In this document: positions 7,802 through 15,853 of the stretch, in pieces
How the letters are laid out: each line of letters opens with the position of its first letter
How positions within the stretch are numbered: position 1 is the stretch's first letter
Source of the DNA: CAYLWN01 sp964387625
GTDB lineage: Bacteria > Patescibacteriota > Microgenomatia > UBA10105
Assembly: GCA_964387625.1 (NCBI GenBank)
Contig: CAYLWN010000003.1
Coordinates: 1-64,000, forward strand
DNA length: 64,000 nucleotides
Direction: 5' to 3'
Translations under genes and position numbers: made by a program
The notes under the pieces: model-generated
What the model was told of the DNA's origin: nothing
The model's input: the letters and a program-made list of their open reading frames with translations, nothing else
The model's database searches: none

Positions 7802-8866
7802 TTAATCAAGAAATTTAAAAGAGGAAAGAATAAGATTTTCTTCATTAGATAAGTGAATGGTTTTATTAAAGATTAGATGATAATAATATTGACCTTTATC
7901 TGTAGCAATTGCAATAAATGGTGAACTACAATTTGATATTTCGCAAATACCCTCTGGAAATTCATAAACATTGGCAATTTGACCTCCTAAAGTTGTTTTT
8001 CTTACAGCTACTGAATCCATATAAAAATAATTGTCTAGAGGAATTGGGTCTAGGTTTTGGCGCATTTGAACATTAAAAGAAAGATTTTCATCACTAAAAT
8101 TAATTTGTCTGCTTTCTTTATGTTCTGTAACTTTCACTGATGATGGATATTTTATTTCAAAATCAAAAATATCATTTTTATACAAACTCCAATTTGGGGT
8201 ATCACTTATTTCATCTAAAAATTTGAAAGTGGAAAGTATTTGTTTAAGTATTACCTTCGATTCAGCTGTAACAGGCTGAAGGGCAAAAGTAACTATTCCT
8301 CCGTTGGGATGAGAAATCCATGCATTGGCATTTGCGTCACCACCTGTTCCCCAATCAATTGACACAGTAACTTTACCCATCTTAAATGATTCACACCTCA
8401 AAGAATCATTAGGGTATGCACCACAATAAGTTATTCCCATAACGTTAAGTTGGTTTTGAGAAATAAAACCAAGACTTATGACATGTCCGTTATTATTCTT
8501 GGAGCCTCCATCACTTCCTTTTGGTAAGTAGCAAATAGCAAAGGAAGAGTCACTAACAAATCTTTGTAATTCACAAGAAGTGGGCGGGTATTGAAAAGAA
8601 TAATTCAAATTACTATCAGTATACGTTTTCCAATTTGCAGTTGGATCTGGTGTAGGAATTGAATTAGCTATAGGTGTTGGTATTGGCTGTGTAGAAGTAT
8701 TTGCCTGATTTTTATAAATGAAGTATCCAATTCCAATGATGATTAGAGTTACTAATATACCCAAACTAAACCATAAAAAAGATTTAGAATTTTTAGGTTG
8801 TGGAACAGTTATTATAGGTTGTAAAGGATTACTATTTGATGTTTGATTAGGAGTGGCAGAATCCAT
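7802..8866 (-). CDS. Single-pass membrane protein with repeated PsbP-like domains, paralogue of 3085-4173
   Basis: This 354-residue protein starts at the ATG at 8866 (MDSATPNQ), which aligns with MDSAKSNQ of its paralogue; an in-frame start at 8905 would add 13 residues that the paralogue lacks. The membrane helix and its flanks are nearly identical to the paralogue. The exported modules (YSFQYPPTS and FEIKYPSSV) are diverged; the first has gained cysteines (CELQ, FAICYL, ITYCGAY, LRCESF) and the last a close CEISNC pair, suggesting disulfides outside the cell. About 90 bp upstream are also shared, so the duplication included the promoter. Function unknown. Confidence 0.75.
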   Translation of the reverse strand: MDSATPNQTSNSNPLQPIITVPQPKNSKSFLWFSLGILVTLIIIGIGYFIYKNQANTSTQPIPTPIANSIPTPDPTANWKTYTDSNLNYSFQYPPTSCELQRFVSDSSFAICYLPKGSDGGSKNNNGHVISLGFISQNQLNVMGITYCGAYPNDSLRCESFKMGKVTVSIDWGTGGDANANAWISHPNGGIVTFALQPVTAESKVILKQILSTFKFLDEISDTPNWSLYKNDIFDFEIKYPSSVKVTEHKESRQINFSDENLSFNVQMRQNLDPIPLDNYFYMDSVAVRKTTLGGQIANVYEFPEGICEISNCSSPFIAIATDKGQYYYHLIFNKTIHLSNEENLILSSFKFLD

Positions 8867-8931
8867 AGATTTATTTAATATTTCATAATTGAATAATAAT
8901 TGCAACTTTTCAAATTAAATAAAAAATATGG

Positions 8932-8975
8932 AATTTCTGGTAATGTGAGTGATATTTAGATATAATTAGTTCAAA
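8932..8975 (+). repeat. Dispersed intergenic repeat R1, copy 4 (shortened)
   Basis: Matches GGAATTTCTGGTAATGT, GATATTTAGATATAATTAG and TTCAAA of the R1 family but loses the 3' part (no CTGCAC). It sits upstream of the paralogous membrane protein gene, in the same place as copy 3 upstream of its sister. Confidence 0.6.
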
Positions 8976-9110
8976 TTGAGTAATATTGAGAGTACAACTT
9001 TAATATTTAAAATAACTAATTTAAGATAAATTTAAATTAGGCTTAAAGTAAACTTATGAATTGAAGTCTACAGCTTATTAATTTATAATCCTTAATTCAT
9101 AATATATTTT

Positions 9111-9172
9111 GGCCGCTTAGCTCACCCGCCTGCCAGCGCTATGCACATGCATTGCGGGCAGGGTTGGTAGAG
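9111..9172 (+). pseudogene. 5' half of a tRNA-like sequence with a palindrome in its D-loop
   Basis: GGCCGCTTAGCTCA (9111-9124) and GTTGGTAGAG (9163-9172) read as the acceptor strand and D-arm of a typical tRNA. They are separated in the D-loop by a 38-bp GC-rich hairpin (9125-9162, CCCGCCTGCC ... GCGGGCAGG). The anticodon arm does not follow; an intact tRNA-Val begins 3 nt later. Confidence 0.65.
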
Positions 9173-9175
9173 AAA

Positions 9176-9247
9176 GGACGATTAGCTCAACGGTAGAGCG
9201 CTTCGTTTACATCGAAGATGTTGTAGGTTCGAATCCTACATCGTCCA
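9176..9247 (+). tRNA. tRNA-Val (anticodon TAC)
   Basis: Acceptor GGACGAT/ATCGTCC with discriminator A; anticodon stem CTTCG/CGAAG with loop TTTACAT, giving TAC; T-arm TGTAG-GTTCGAATC-CTACA. Intact, 72 nt, no encoded CCA. It lies between two halves of another, disrupted tRNA-like sequence. Confidence 0.93.
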
Positions 9248-9258
9248 CAAAATACATC

Positions 9259-9331
9259 GCAAATGTCGAGGGTTCCCTGCCCGCCAGAGCTATGCTCAGG
9301 CATTTGCAGGCGGGGAGCCCCTAAACGGCCA
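9259..9331 (+). pseudogene. 3' half of a tRNA-like sequence with a palindrome in its T-loop
   Basis: GCAAATGTCGAGGGTTC (9259-9275), then GAGCCCC and TAAACGGCCA (9315-9331) read as anticodon-stem 3' strand, T-arm and acceptor 3' strand ending in a discriminator A. A 39-bp GC-rich palindrome (9276-9314, CCTGCCCGCC ... GCAGGCGGG) splits the T-loop exactly after TTC. AACGGCC can pair with the GGCCGCT at 9111 except for one mismatch. Confidence 0.6.
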
Positions 9332-9358
9332 CTAATTAATTTATAACATACAATTTTT

Positions 9359-10357
9359 ATGACTGAATTATTTACCAAATTAAAATCAACAAATCAGCAA
9401 GTTATTCCTTTAGAAATCTCAAAAAATACTCATATTAAAAATTCTAAGCAATTTAATCCCCATGAAATTTCACCACAATTAGAAAATTCATTGGAAATGT
9501 TTTTTGGTCCTTCGTATCGTTCGTATATGAATCTTAAAAATCAAAATGATTTACATGAATGGGAAAATACTACAGTAAATTCAGGTATCAGAACAATCAA
9601 AGAAGCCATGATTCTTAGTTTTTTAACTATCAAAGGCGTTAAAGATATTCCTTTAGTCTTTGAATCTCAAAGTGAATACAAACAAGTAGCATTAAGTGAT
9701 AATAAAGATGCGGGTTTTTTGTTTTCACACATGGAAATAGAAGAAATAATAGGCACTGATTGGGAAAATTTTCAATTTACGAACGCACAGGATTTAATAA
9801 CATCAACTTTGGCTGCTGCAAAAATTCTTAACCAAATTTATAAATTAGGATTCTTGCATAATGATATTTCCCCATCAAATATTATGAAAAGAGAAAATGG
9901 ATCAATCGTAATTATTGACTTTAATAACACGGAACGAATGGATAAACACGGGTTTATTTATGCAAAATTTGGTACTCATGGATTTTCAGCTCCTGAAAAA
10001 TATCCTGATATAAATAATGCTAAAAAACCAAATTTCAAAGGTGCAAAATGTGATGTCAGATCAGACATTTATTCGCTAATTTTAACAATGACTTCAAAAT
10101 TAAATATAGATACAGATATTTTTTATAACGAGAAATTAGATTTAAAAGATAGAAGAACTAAATTTATTGATCAGGTAGAAAATTTACAAAAAAATAACAT
10201 AATAAACGACAAAATAGCTTTATTAATATTAACCAACACAAATGTAAATCCTGATAAAAGAGCAGCAAATTACGATGAATTGTTCCAACAATTAACTGAC
10301 GCTATTGATGACAAGAAAGATTTTGATACATTTGCTCTTTCTCTATCAAAAACATAA
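9359..10357 (+). CDS. Protein kinase-like protein
   Basis: This 332-residue soluble protein shows the C-lobe motifs of Ser/Thr-type protein kinases in order: catalytic loop HNDISPSN (His167, Asp169, Asn174), a metal-binding IIDFN in place of DFG (Asp187), and the activation/P+1 region FGTHGFSAPE (205-213) followed by DVRSDIYSLI with the structural Asp of subdomain IX. The N-lobe is diverged; I cannot find a clear glycine loop, so activity is likely but not certain. No membrane or sensor domain. It stands alone after the tRNA cluster; targets are unknown. DFN instead of DFG also occurs in some active kinases. Confidence 0.75.
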   Translation: MTELFTKLKSTNQQVIPLEISKNTHIKNSKQFNPHEISPQLENSLEMFFGPSYRSYMNLKNQNDLHEWENTTVNSGIRTIKEAMILSFLTIKGVKDIPLVFESQSEYKQVALSDNKDAGFLFSHMEIEEIIGTDWENFQFTNAQDLITSTLAAAKILNQIYKLGFLHNDISPSNIMKRENGSIVIIDFNNTERMDKHGFIYAKFGTHGFSAPEKYPDINNAKKPNFKGAKCDVRSDIYSLILTMTSKLNIDTDIFYNEKLDLKDRRTKFIDQVENLQKNNIINDKIALLILTNTNVNPDKRAANYDELFQQLTDAIDDKKDFDTFALSLSKT

Positions 10358-10366
10358 TTTAGTAAA

Positions 10367-11527
10367 TTAAGCCACGAAATATCCATGGGAAAATAATAAG
10401 GAAATCAGAATGAATAAAACAATCGAAATCCCCAATGTGAATCTGTATAAATTTTTATGATTTTGGATTAAAAGCACGAAACTTATAAAAACCGGAAAAA
10501 AAGTAATAATATGTCTGCCTAAGCAGGGTGGATCAGCAAAAGATATTATTAAGGCAAATAATGCCCATAAAGATAAATAAATAGGTAGTTTTTTCCAAGT
10601 TTTTAAAATTAAATAGATTGACAAAAATCCCAAAAATAGATGAAGAAATATTATAAAAAGATTGGGTAAATGTACAAGTACATTATTAAAGATCATAAAA
10701 TTTATTACCTGATACACATAAGCCAATCTTTTGTAAAACAATCCCCCAAAATTCTGCTGGCTTTGAAAAATTAACCAAAATGAACCAAACTTAATTTGTA
10801 TAAATATTAAATATAATACCGGTCCTAGAAATCCTATCAATAATAAAAGCATTGATTTATAAAGCTTGGTTAACTTAAATTTATTGATAATTAAAAATGA
10901 TAATAAGCATATAACAGGAACAATTAAACCTATTATATGAGTTAAACCAGCCAACGACGCAAAAATACTGGTTATAAACCATCTTTTTTTGAAAAAATTA
11001 TAAAACGTGACTACAGTAAATAACAAAAACAATGATTCCGTATACATGGCACTAAAAAAAATGGAAAAAGGATTCAGAAGTAAAAGTATGATGGTCTTAT
11101 TAGCAATGTCTTTACTAAACAGATTTGTAATAAACCTATATATAATAATGGTGGCAAGTAATAAAGAGATATTGGATATAATAATACCGGCAACAAAAAC
11201 GTTTATCCCCATTGATATTAAAAATCTTATAAGTATTGGATACATGGGCATGAACGTTAAATTATTATGCAATGGATATTTAGTCAAGCTATAACCCTCA
11301 GAAGCAGTAATTGCATACCAACCCGAATCCCACTGAAGCAAACCATTTAAAAATATTTTATTTGGAAAAAGATCGTAATAATTTTGGCTAAAAGGTAAAG
11401 TTAAAAAAGTAAAACCAGATTGTAATATCAGAATAAGAAAAACTCTGGTAAATAGAAATATTAAAACCGGATAAGAAATGTATTTAACTACAGAAATTCT
11501 TATTATAAATTTTGAAAGTTGAAACAT
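10367..11527 (-). CDS. PIG-V-like mannosyltransferase (GT-C fold membrane protein)
   Basis: The 386-residue protein has about nine to ten membrane helices. The first long external loop holds LLQWDSGWYAITASEGY, the WDxxWY...GY pattern of the PIG-V/Mannosyl_trans2 family, in which the Asp is catalytic, followed by TFMPMYPILIRF. The family uses polyprenyl-phosphate sugars on the outer face of the membrane. In bacteria it usually decorates surface glycans or proteins; the acceptor here is unknown. It ends 10 bp after the stop of the convergent kinase-like gene and is followed upstream on the same strand by a solute-binding protein. Confidence 0.75.
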   Translation of the reverse strand: MFQLSKFIIRISVVKYISYPVLIFLFTRVFLILILQSGFTFLTLPFSQNYYDLFPNKIFLNGLLQWDSGWYAITASEGYSLTKYPLHNNLTFMPMYPILIRFLISMGINVFVAGIIISNISLLLATIIIYRFITNLFSKDIANKTIILLLLNPFSIFFSAMYTESLFLLFTVVTFYNFFKKRWFITSIFASLAGLTHIIGLIVPVICLLSFLIINKFKLTKLYKSMLLLLIGFLGPVLYLIFIQIKFGSFWLIFQSQQNFGGLFYKRLAYVYQVINFMIFNNVLVHLPNLFIIFLHLFLGFLSIYLILKTWKKLPIYLSLWALFALIISFADPPCLGRHIITFFPVFISFVLLIQNHKNLYRFTLGISIVLFILISLLFSHGYFVA

Positions 11528-11537
11528 TGTAGAATTT

Positions 11538-12866
11538 CTAATTTCTGATTATAGTGTATGTTTCAGGATAATATAGAAATATTGCAGGGGCATCCTCGAC
11601 AAGATATCTTTGAAAATCATAATAAGTAGCTAGTCTTTCTTCCTTGTCCGTTTGTTGTCTGCCATCTTCGAGTAATTTGTCTATTTTTGGATTAGAGTAT
11701 CCAGTTATGTTAGTAGTGGTCTGAGTTGAATGCCAGTAAGCATATTGATCGGGATCAGTGGGAATATCCAAAGCCATCAGTAAAACCTGAAAATTCTCCG
11801 GAAGACCATTTTCTACTTTTATTTTAGTCTTAATACCTAAATCTTCCCATTGAGATTTAATTAGTTGAGCTGTAGATAAATAAGGATTAATAGTTGATAA
11901 GGTTAATTCACCGGATTGGGAAGCAATCAGATCAGCTAATAATTTTTCAGCTTGAGCGACGTCTTTATCATATTGCTTGACTCTGTTTGTATAAGCCCAA
12001 GACTTAACTGACAAAGGAGTAGAAACCCGGTTATTTTCCGGTTTATCTATAGCATAAGACAATCCTTGACGGGTTTCTTTAGTTTTTAATTCCTGATCAT
12101 TTAAATTAAAAAATATGCCTACATAACGGTTATATTTAGAATTCTTTTTTATAGTCATATTAGGCCAATTATTAAATGGAGAAGCGTCAGTCATTTCGTC
12201 AAGCACATTAACTTCTCCTAATTTAAAAGCTTCTTTCGCTTGAGATTCACTGGCGTAAAATTTGATTTCTATGAAAGGTAAATCATTTGCCAGTGACTCC
12301 AATTTTAAATAAGTAATATTCTCACCTTTTAATTTAATTTCTTTGATTTTATATGAACCTAATCCAATCATGCCTTTTTTGAATAATGCTTTTGATAATA
12401 GATTCGGTAGTGGTGAAAAAGAGTTTTTTAATTTAACTTCTAATTCAGAATTCTTTATGGGAATAAAATTAACATCTTTTAAATTATAATTAACGTCGTA
12501 TGCTGTAAATTTTTTTCCGTCATGCCAATATAAATCATCTCTTAAAGTAAAGGTATAGGTTTTTTTATCTTCTGAAATTTTCCATGAAGTTGCAATTGCG
12601 GGCATAGGTTCACCTGCTTCATTAATGTCGGTTAATCCCAGACTTATAAGTCGCAAAACAGAATACGGTAAATTAGTTGGAGTATAGTTACCTACCATGC
12701 CGATGATTTGATGTGTAGATTGAGTCAAATTTGACAATATAGGTCCGAATTTGACAAAAATTACCAATAATAATGTACCAAGCAAAAAAGTACCAATTAT
12801 AACCTTTATATATCTTTTAAAGATACCAATGATTAACCAAAAATAGTAACGGATTTTTTTATACAC
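11538..12866 (-). CDS. Membrane-anchored family 5 solute-binding protein (oligopeptide type)
   Basis: Residues 16-40 form a membrane anchor, with no lipobox cysteine. The exported part matches the SBP_bac_5 fold: the early motif MPAIATSWKISEDKKTYTFTLRDDLYWHDGKKFTAYDV is characteristic, and the end (ATYYDFQRYLVEDAPAIFLY) matches the family C-terminus. At 442 residues it is shorter than usual (about 520). The start codon is GTG at 12866; the overlapping ATG at 12868 is out of frame and soon stops. No ABC permease or ATPase is next to it, so it is an orphan receptor or uses components elsewhere. It follows secG by 33 bp. Confidence 0.8.
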   Translation of the reverse strand: MYKKIRYYFWLIIGIFKRYIKVIIGTFLLGTLLLVIFVKFGPILSNLTQSTHQIIGMVGNYTPTNLPYSVLRLISLGLTDINEAGEPMPAIATSWKISEDKKTYTFTLRDDLYWHDGKKFTAYDVNYNLKDVNFIPIKNSELEVKLKNSFSPLPNLLSKALFKKGMIGLGSYKIKEIKLKGENITYLKLESLANDLPFIEIKFYASESQAKEAFKLGEVNVLDEMTDASPFNNWPNMTIKKNSKYNRYVGIFFNLNDQELKTKETRQGLSYAIDKPENNRVSTPLSVKSWAYTNRVKQYDKDVAQAEKLLADLIASQSGELTLSTINPYLSTAQLIKSQWEDLGIKTKIKVENGLPENFQVLLMALDIPTDPDQYAYWHSTQTTTNITGYSNPKIDKLLEDGRQQTDKEERLATYYDFQRYLVEDAPAIFLYYPETYTIIRN

Positions 12867-12899
12867 ATTTGAAAGAATTTATAAAAACGAAAATTTTTA

Positions 12900-13118
12900 T
12901 TAACGAATTATCAAATTGATTATTGAAGATAACAAAAATAAAACAGCAATAACTATGGTTCCTTTATATAAAATTTTTTCAACTCCCCTTTTACTGCGGT
13001 ATTGTTCATTGCTACCTCCAAAAGCAGATCCTAAACCTGAACCTTTTGCCTGTAACAATATAAAAGTAATTAATAATGACGACAATATTATTTGGATAAT
13101 AAGAAATAAATTTTTCAT
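12900..13118 (-). CDS. secG: Preprotein translocase subunit SecG
   Basis: A 72-residue protein with two membrane helices (residues 3-23 and about 51-71) separated by the loop ILLQAKGSGLGSAFGGSNE, the conserved SecG motif. SecG assists SecYEG in protein export. Its ATG overlaps the TGA stop of yvcK (ATGA), so the two are translationally coupled. Confidence 0.92.
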   Translation of the reverse strand: MKNLFLIIQIILSSLLITFILLQAKGSGLGSAFGGSNEQYRSKRGVEKILYKGTIVIAVLFLLSSIINLIIR

Positions 13119-14074
13119 AGTAATTTCATGATTTGTTTAGCTACCTTTTGTGGATTGTGATATAAAGGAAATTCGTCTTCAACATAATTTCCATACACCA
13201 TGTTGGTATTATAAGAAACTTTGAGATCTTTATCAATTCCAACATAAGAATAATCCAGCTTTACGGGAATTCTTGGTTTATGGTTATTGTTAACTAAACA
13301 ATATTTGAATGGAAAATAATTGATATGTTTGTATATAGCGTCCAAGTAATTAGATGTTTTATAGTTAGGAGTTTCAAAGGGTTTATTGGCTATATTTAAT
13401 ATATATATTTTTGTTGCTTTAGATTTCTTTAAAGCATTTTTTATATCATTTACTAAAAGCACTGGCAATACTGTGGTATATAAGTCACCTGGTCCGGCGA
13501 TAATACAATCTGCATCCAACATAGCTCTGGTCACTTCAGGAGGCGAACTGTTCACTTTGGGTTCAAGGTATACTTGTTTAATTTCTTTTGTACCCGGATA
13601 TTTTCCTAAGTCTATGTTCATTTCACCGTATATTTTATGTTTATCTTTTGTTTCAGCCCATATTGAGACATTTTCTTCAGTTGCCGGATATATGACACCG
13701 TGAGATCTGAAAATTCTTTGCATTTCTTTTAATGCATTAGAAAAACTACCAGTAATTTTCGTTAATGCAACAATTATCAAATTTCCCAGTTTTTGACCAC
13801 CTAGAGCATCATCTCTACCCCATCTTTTTCCTGCAAACCGATAAGTTAACATCTGTGAAAGCAATGGTTCAGCATTTGATAGCGCTGATAAACAATTTAT
13901 TAAATCACCGGGAGGAGGTATACTATAAAGTCGTCTAAGTCGCCCTGCGCTACCACCATCATCTGACATTGATACAACTACGGTTATTTTATGTGTAAAA
14001 AATCTGATACCTCTTAGAAGTTGTACGGTACCGATCCCGCCGCCTAAACAAACAATTTTTGGTTCTTTTATCAT
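13115..14074 (-). CDS. yvcK: YvcK/CofD-like putative gluconeogenesis factor
   Basis: The 319-residue protein begins with the glycine-rich CLGGGIGTVQLLRGI and has SMSDDGGSAGRLRR, PPPGDLINCLSAL and the late DCIIAGPGDLYTTVLPVLLV motifs of the YvcK family, a cytoplasmic UDP-sugar-binding regulator of cell shape and carbon use related to CofD. The motif NxANKP is seen as LNIANKPFETPNY. The family is essential for growth on gluconeogenic carbon in Bacillus, which fits the gluconeogenic cluster at 23.5-33 kb. It ends in a TGA overlapping secG. Confidence 0.9.
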   Translation of the reverse strand: MIKEPKIVCLGGGIGTVQLLRGIRFFTHKITVVVSMSDDGGSAGRLRRLYSIPPPGDLINCLSALSNAEPLLSQMLTYRFAGKRWGRDDALGGQKLGNLIIVALTKITGSFSNALKEMQRIFRSHGVIYPATEENVSIWAETKDKHKIYGEMNIDLGKYPGTKEIKQVYLEPKVNSSPPEVTRAMLDADCIIAGPGDLYTTVLPVLLVNDIKNALKKSKATKIYILNIANKPFETPNYKTSNYLDAIYKHINYFPFKYCLVNNNHKPRIPVKLDYSYVGIDKDLKVSYNTNMVYGNYVEDEFPLYHNPQKVAKQIMKLL

Positions 14075-14080
14075 GAATAT

Positions 14081-14485
14081 TTATTTTACTAAATATATTA
14101 ACAAATTAGTACTGAAACTTGTCAGTGTTGAAATTATAAATAATGTTGGCCAAAAATTAAAACTATAAGCAGGTACAGTGAATTGCTGATATGAAAATCC
14201 TGCAAATGACCAGGGAAGAATTTTAATATCAGGAACTAAATATAAAAGCAGATAAAAAATAATCATATTTATAATTAAGGAAAATAAGCCCAAAGTTAAT
14301 ACATTAATAGGAAAAAACAATAACTTAAGCACCGGTTTTAATATCACATTAAGTAAAGTTAATATTAACGCTGAAAAAAGAAATATTTTGATATTTTTAC
14401 CTATTAAAAAACTTCCTGCAAACAAATAAGTATTTAACCAGAGTGCAAAAAGATGTATCAGGTAAATTCTGATTATGTGTTTCAT
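14081..14485 (-). CDS. Four-helix membrane protein of the Phage_holin_4_2 / YvlD-like family
   Basis: 134 residues with four membrane helices and the diagnostic middle LLNVILKPVLKLLFFPINVLTLGLFSLIIN, typical of the so-called mycobacterial 4-TMS phage holin family (PF04020), which despite its name is a common chromosomal membrane protein of unknown function. It lies 6 bp upstream of yvcK and 15 bp after uvrC on the same strand. Confidence 0.8.
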   Translation of the reverse strand: MKHIIRIYLIHLFALWLNTYLFAGSFLIGKNIKIFLFSALILTLLNVILKPVLKLLFFPINVLTLGLFSLIINMIIFYLLLYLVPDIKILPWSFAGFSYQQFTVPAYSFNFWPTLFIISTLTSFSTNLLIYLVK

Positions 14486-14500
14486 AGTTCTTGTTTTATC

Positions 14501-15853
14501 CTATCCTATATTTTGAATGTTTGTCAAAAATTTATTTCTTAAATGACGGTGATACTTTATTGCAAACCTGTGACTTTCATCCCTAATTTGCTGAATTAAT
14601 TTCAAAATATTATTAAATTTACTTAATTTTAATTGATGAAATTTATCATTATTATATATAATTAATGTTTCCTTTTTCTTTGCCAAGCCAATGACGTGTA
14701 TGTCAATATTTTCTTTGATTAATAATTGATGGATAGTTGAAACTTGCGGAATACCTCCATCTACGATAATGATATCAGGAAAAGGCCATTCTTTGTGTTT
14801 GATACGTCTTGAAATCACTTCACTTAACATTTTTACATCGTTGGGTTCGTCAGTTATTTTTATTCGATAGCGTTTATATTGACTCTTATCCGGAAGACCG
14901 TTCATAAACACAACTTGTGAAGCAACAGCAAATTTACCATCAAGATTTGATATATCAAAACATTCTATTTTTTCTAACTGTTTAATTTTTAGATTAAATT
15001 TATTTAACATTTTGGTCATATCTTTGGTGATTTGAATTTGTGCTTCCGGGTAAAATTGTGAGTTGGTCAGATAATTTTTAATTTTAGTGACAGTTAATAA
15101 ATTGTTTAGATAAAATAATCTCTTTTTAAGAATTTGTGCTTCTTCGTATTTTTGGTTTTGCGACAGCTCTTCCATTTTTTTACTTAGATCAACGACTACA
15201 TTTTTTATTTTCTCTTCTAAAATTCGTTTAATATTAGTTATATTATCTTTGTATATTTTTTTTAAAATTAGTTGCGTGTTTTTGTCCTGTTTTTGTATAT
15301 AGTTTGGGCAAGGATTACATAATTGCAAATGACTATAGAAACAAGGCTTAGAGGAGATTTTTTTTTGACTGCAAAAAGGAAATATTTTTCTTAACCATCT
15401 CAGTAATTCTTGTGTTTGAGAAGTTGAAGGATATGGACCAAAGAAATGTCCTTTTAAATTTTCATACATTTCCCATTTCTTTGAAACGTCTACATTTTTA
15501 GGTTTACGAGTTGCAATTACCTTCGGATAATCTTCACCTAAAGAAATAAAAATATATAAATAACTTTTATCATCTTTGAAAATTATATTATAAGGGGGAT
15601 GATATTTTTTAATTAAATTCGCTTCGAGAAGCAACGCCTGAAATTCCGATTCTGTTTCAATATAAGAAATATTTGAGGCCAGTTGAGTAAGTTGTTTGGC
15701 TTTTAAATCCAGGTTTTGAAAATATGTAAGTACCCTGTCTTTTAAACTTAGAGCTTTTCCCACATAAAGAACCTGCTTATCTTGTTTAAATTTATAGATA
15801 CCAGGTCTTTGGGGAAATTTTTGAGCAATTAATTTAAGTTTTTCGTTTGCCAT
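14501..15853 (-). CDS. uvrC: UvrABC nuclease subunit C, lacking the C-terminal HhH domain
   Basis: UvrC makes the 3' and 5' incisions of nucleotide excision repair. Present are the GIY-YIG domain (PGIYKF ... VLYVGKA, residues 18-36), the cysteine cluster of the 4Fe-4S region (CFYSHLQLCNPCPNY), the UvrB-binding UVR segment (MEELSQNQKYEEAQILKKRL), and the RNase H-like nuclease (IIIVDGG, RDESHRFAIKYHR). The protein then stops at NIQNIG with TAG, just where other UvrC proteins begin the helix-hairpin-helix (IPGIGPK) domain. 450 residues against about 600. ATG 15853 is preferred over TTG 15868. The start overlaps the preceding gene by 20 bp. Confidence 0.9.
   Translation of the reverse strand: MANEKLKLIAQKFPQRPGIYKFKQDKQVLYVGKALSLKDRVLTYFQNLDLKAKQLTQLASNISYIETESEFQALLLEANLIKKYHPPYNIIFKDDKSYLYIFISLGEDYPKVIATRKPKNVDVSKKWEMYENLKGHFFGPYPSTSQTQELLRWLRKIFPFCSQKKISSKPCFYSHLQLCNPCPNYIQKQDKNTQLILKKIYKDNITNIKRILEEKIKNVVVDLSKKMEELSQNQKYEEAQILKKRLFYLNNLLTVTKIKNYLTNSQFYPEAQIQITKDMTKMLNKFNLKIKQLEKIECFDISNLDGKFAVASQVVFMNGLPDKSQYKRYRIKITDEPNDVKMLSEVISRRIKHKEWPFPDIIIVDGGIPQVSTIHQLLIKENIDIHVIGLAKKKETLIIYNNDKFHQLKLSKFNNILKLIQQIRDESHRFAIKYHRHLRNKFLTNIQNIG

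Noticed and set aside
9111..9331. A self-splicing intron in a tRNA
   Set aside because: The inserts are simple hairpins of 38-39 bp without group I or II core elements, and an unrelated tRNA lies between the halves.
9187..9378. A 63-codon minus-strand open frame over tRNA-Val
   Set aside because: Antisense of the tRNA-Val and the palindromic 3' half; no independent support.
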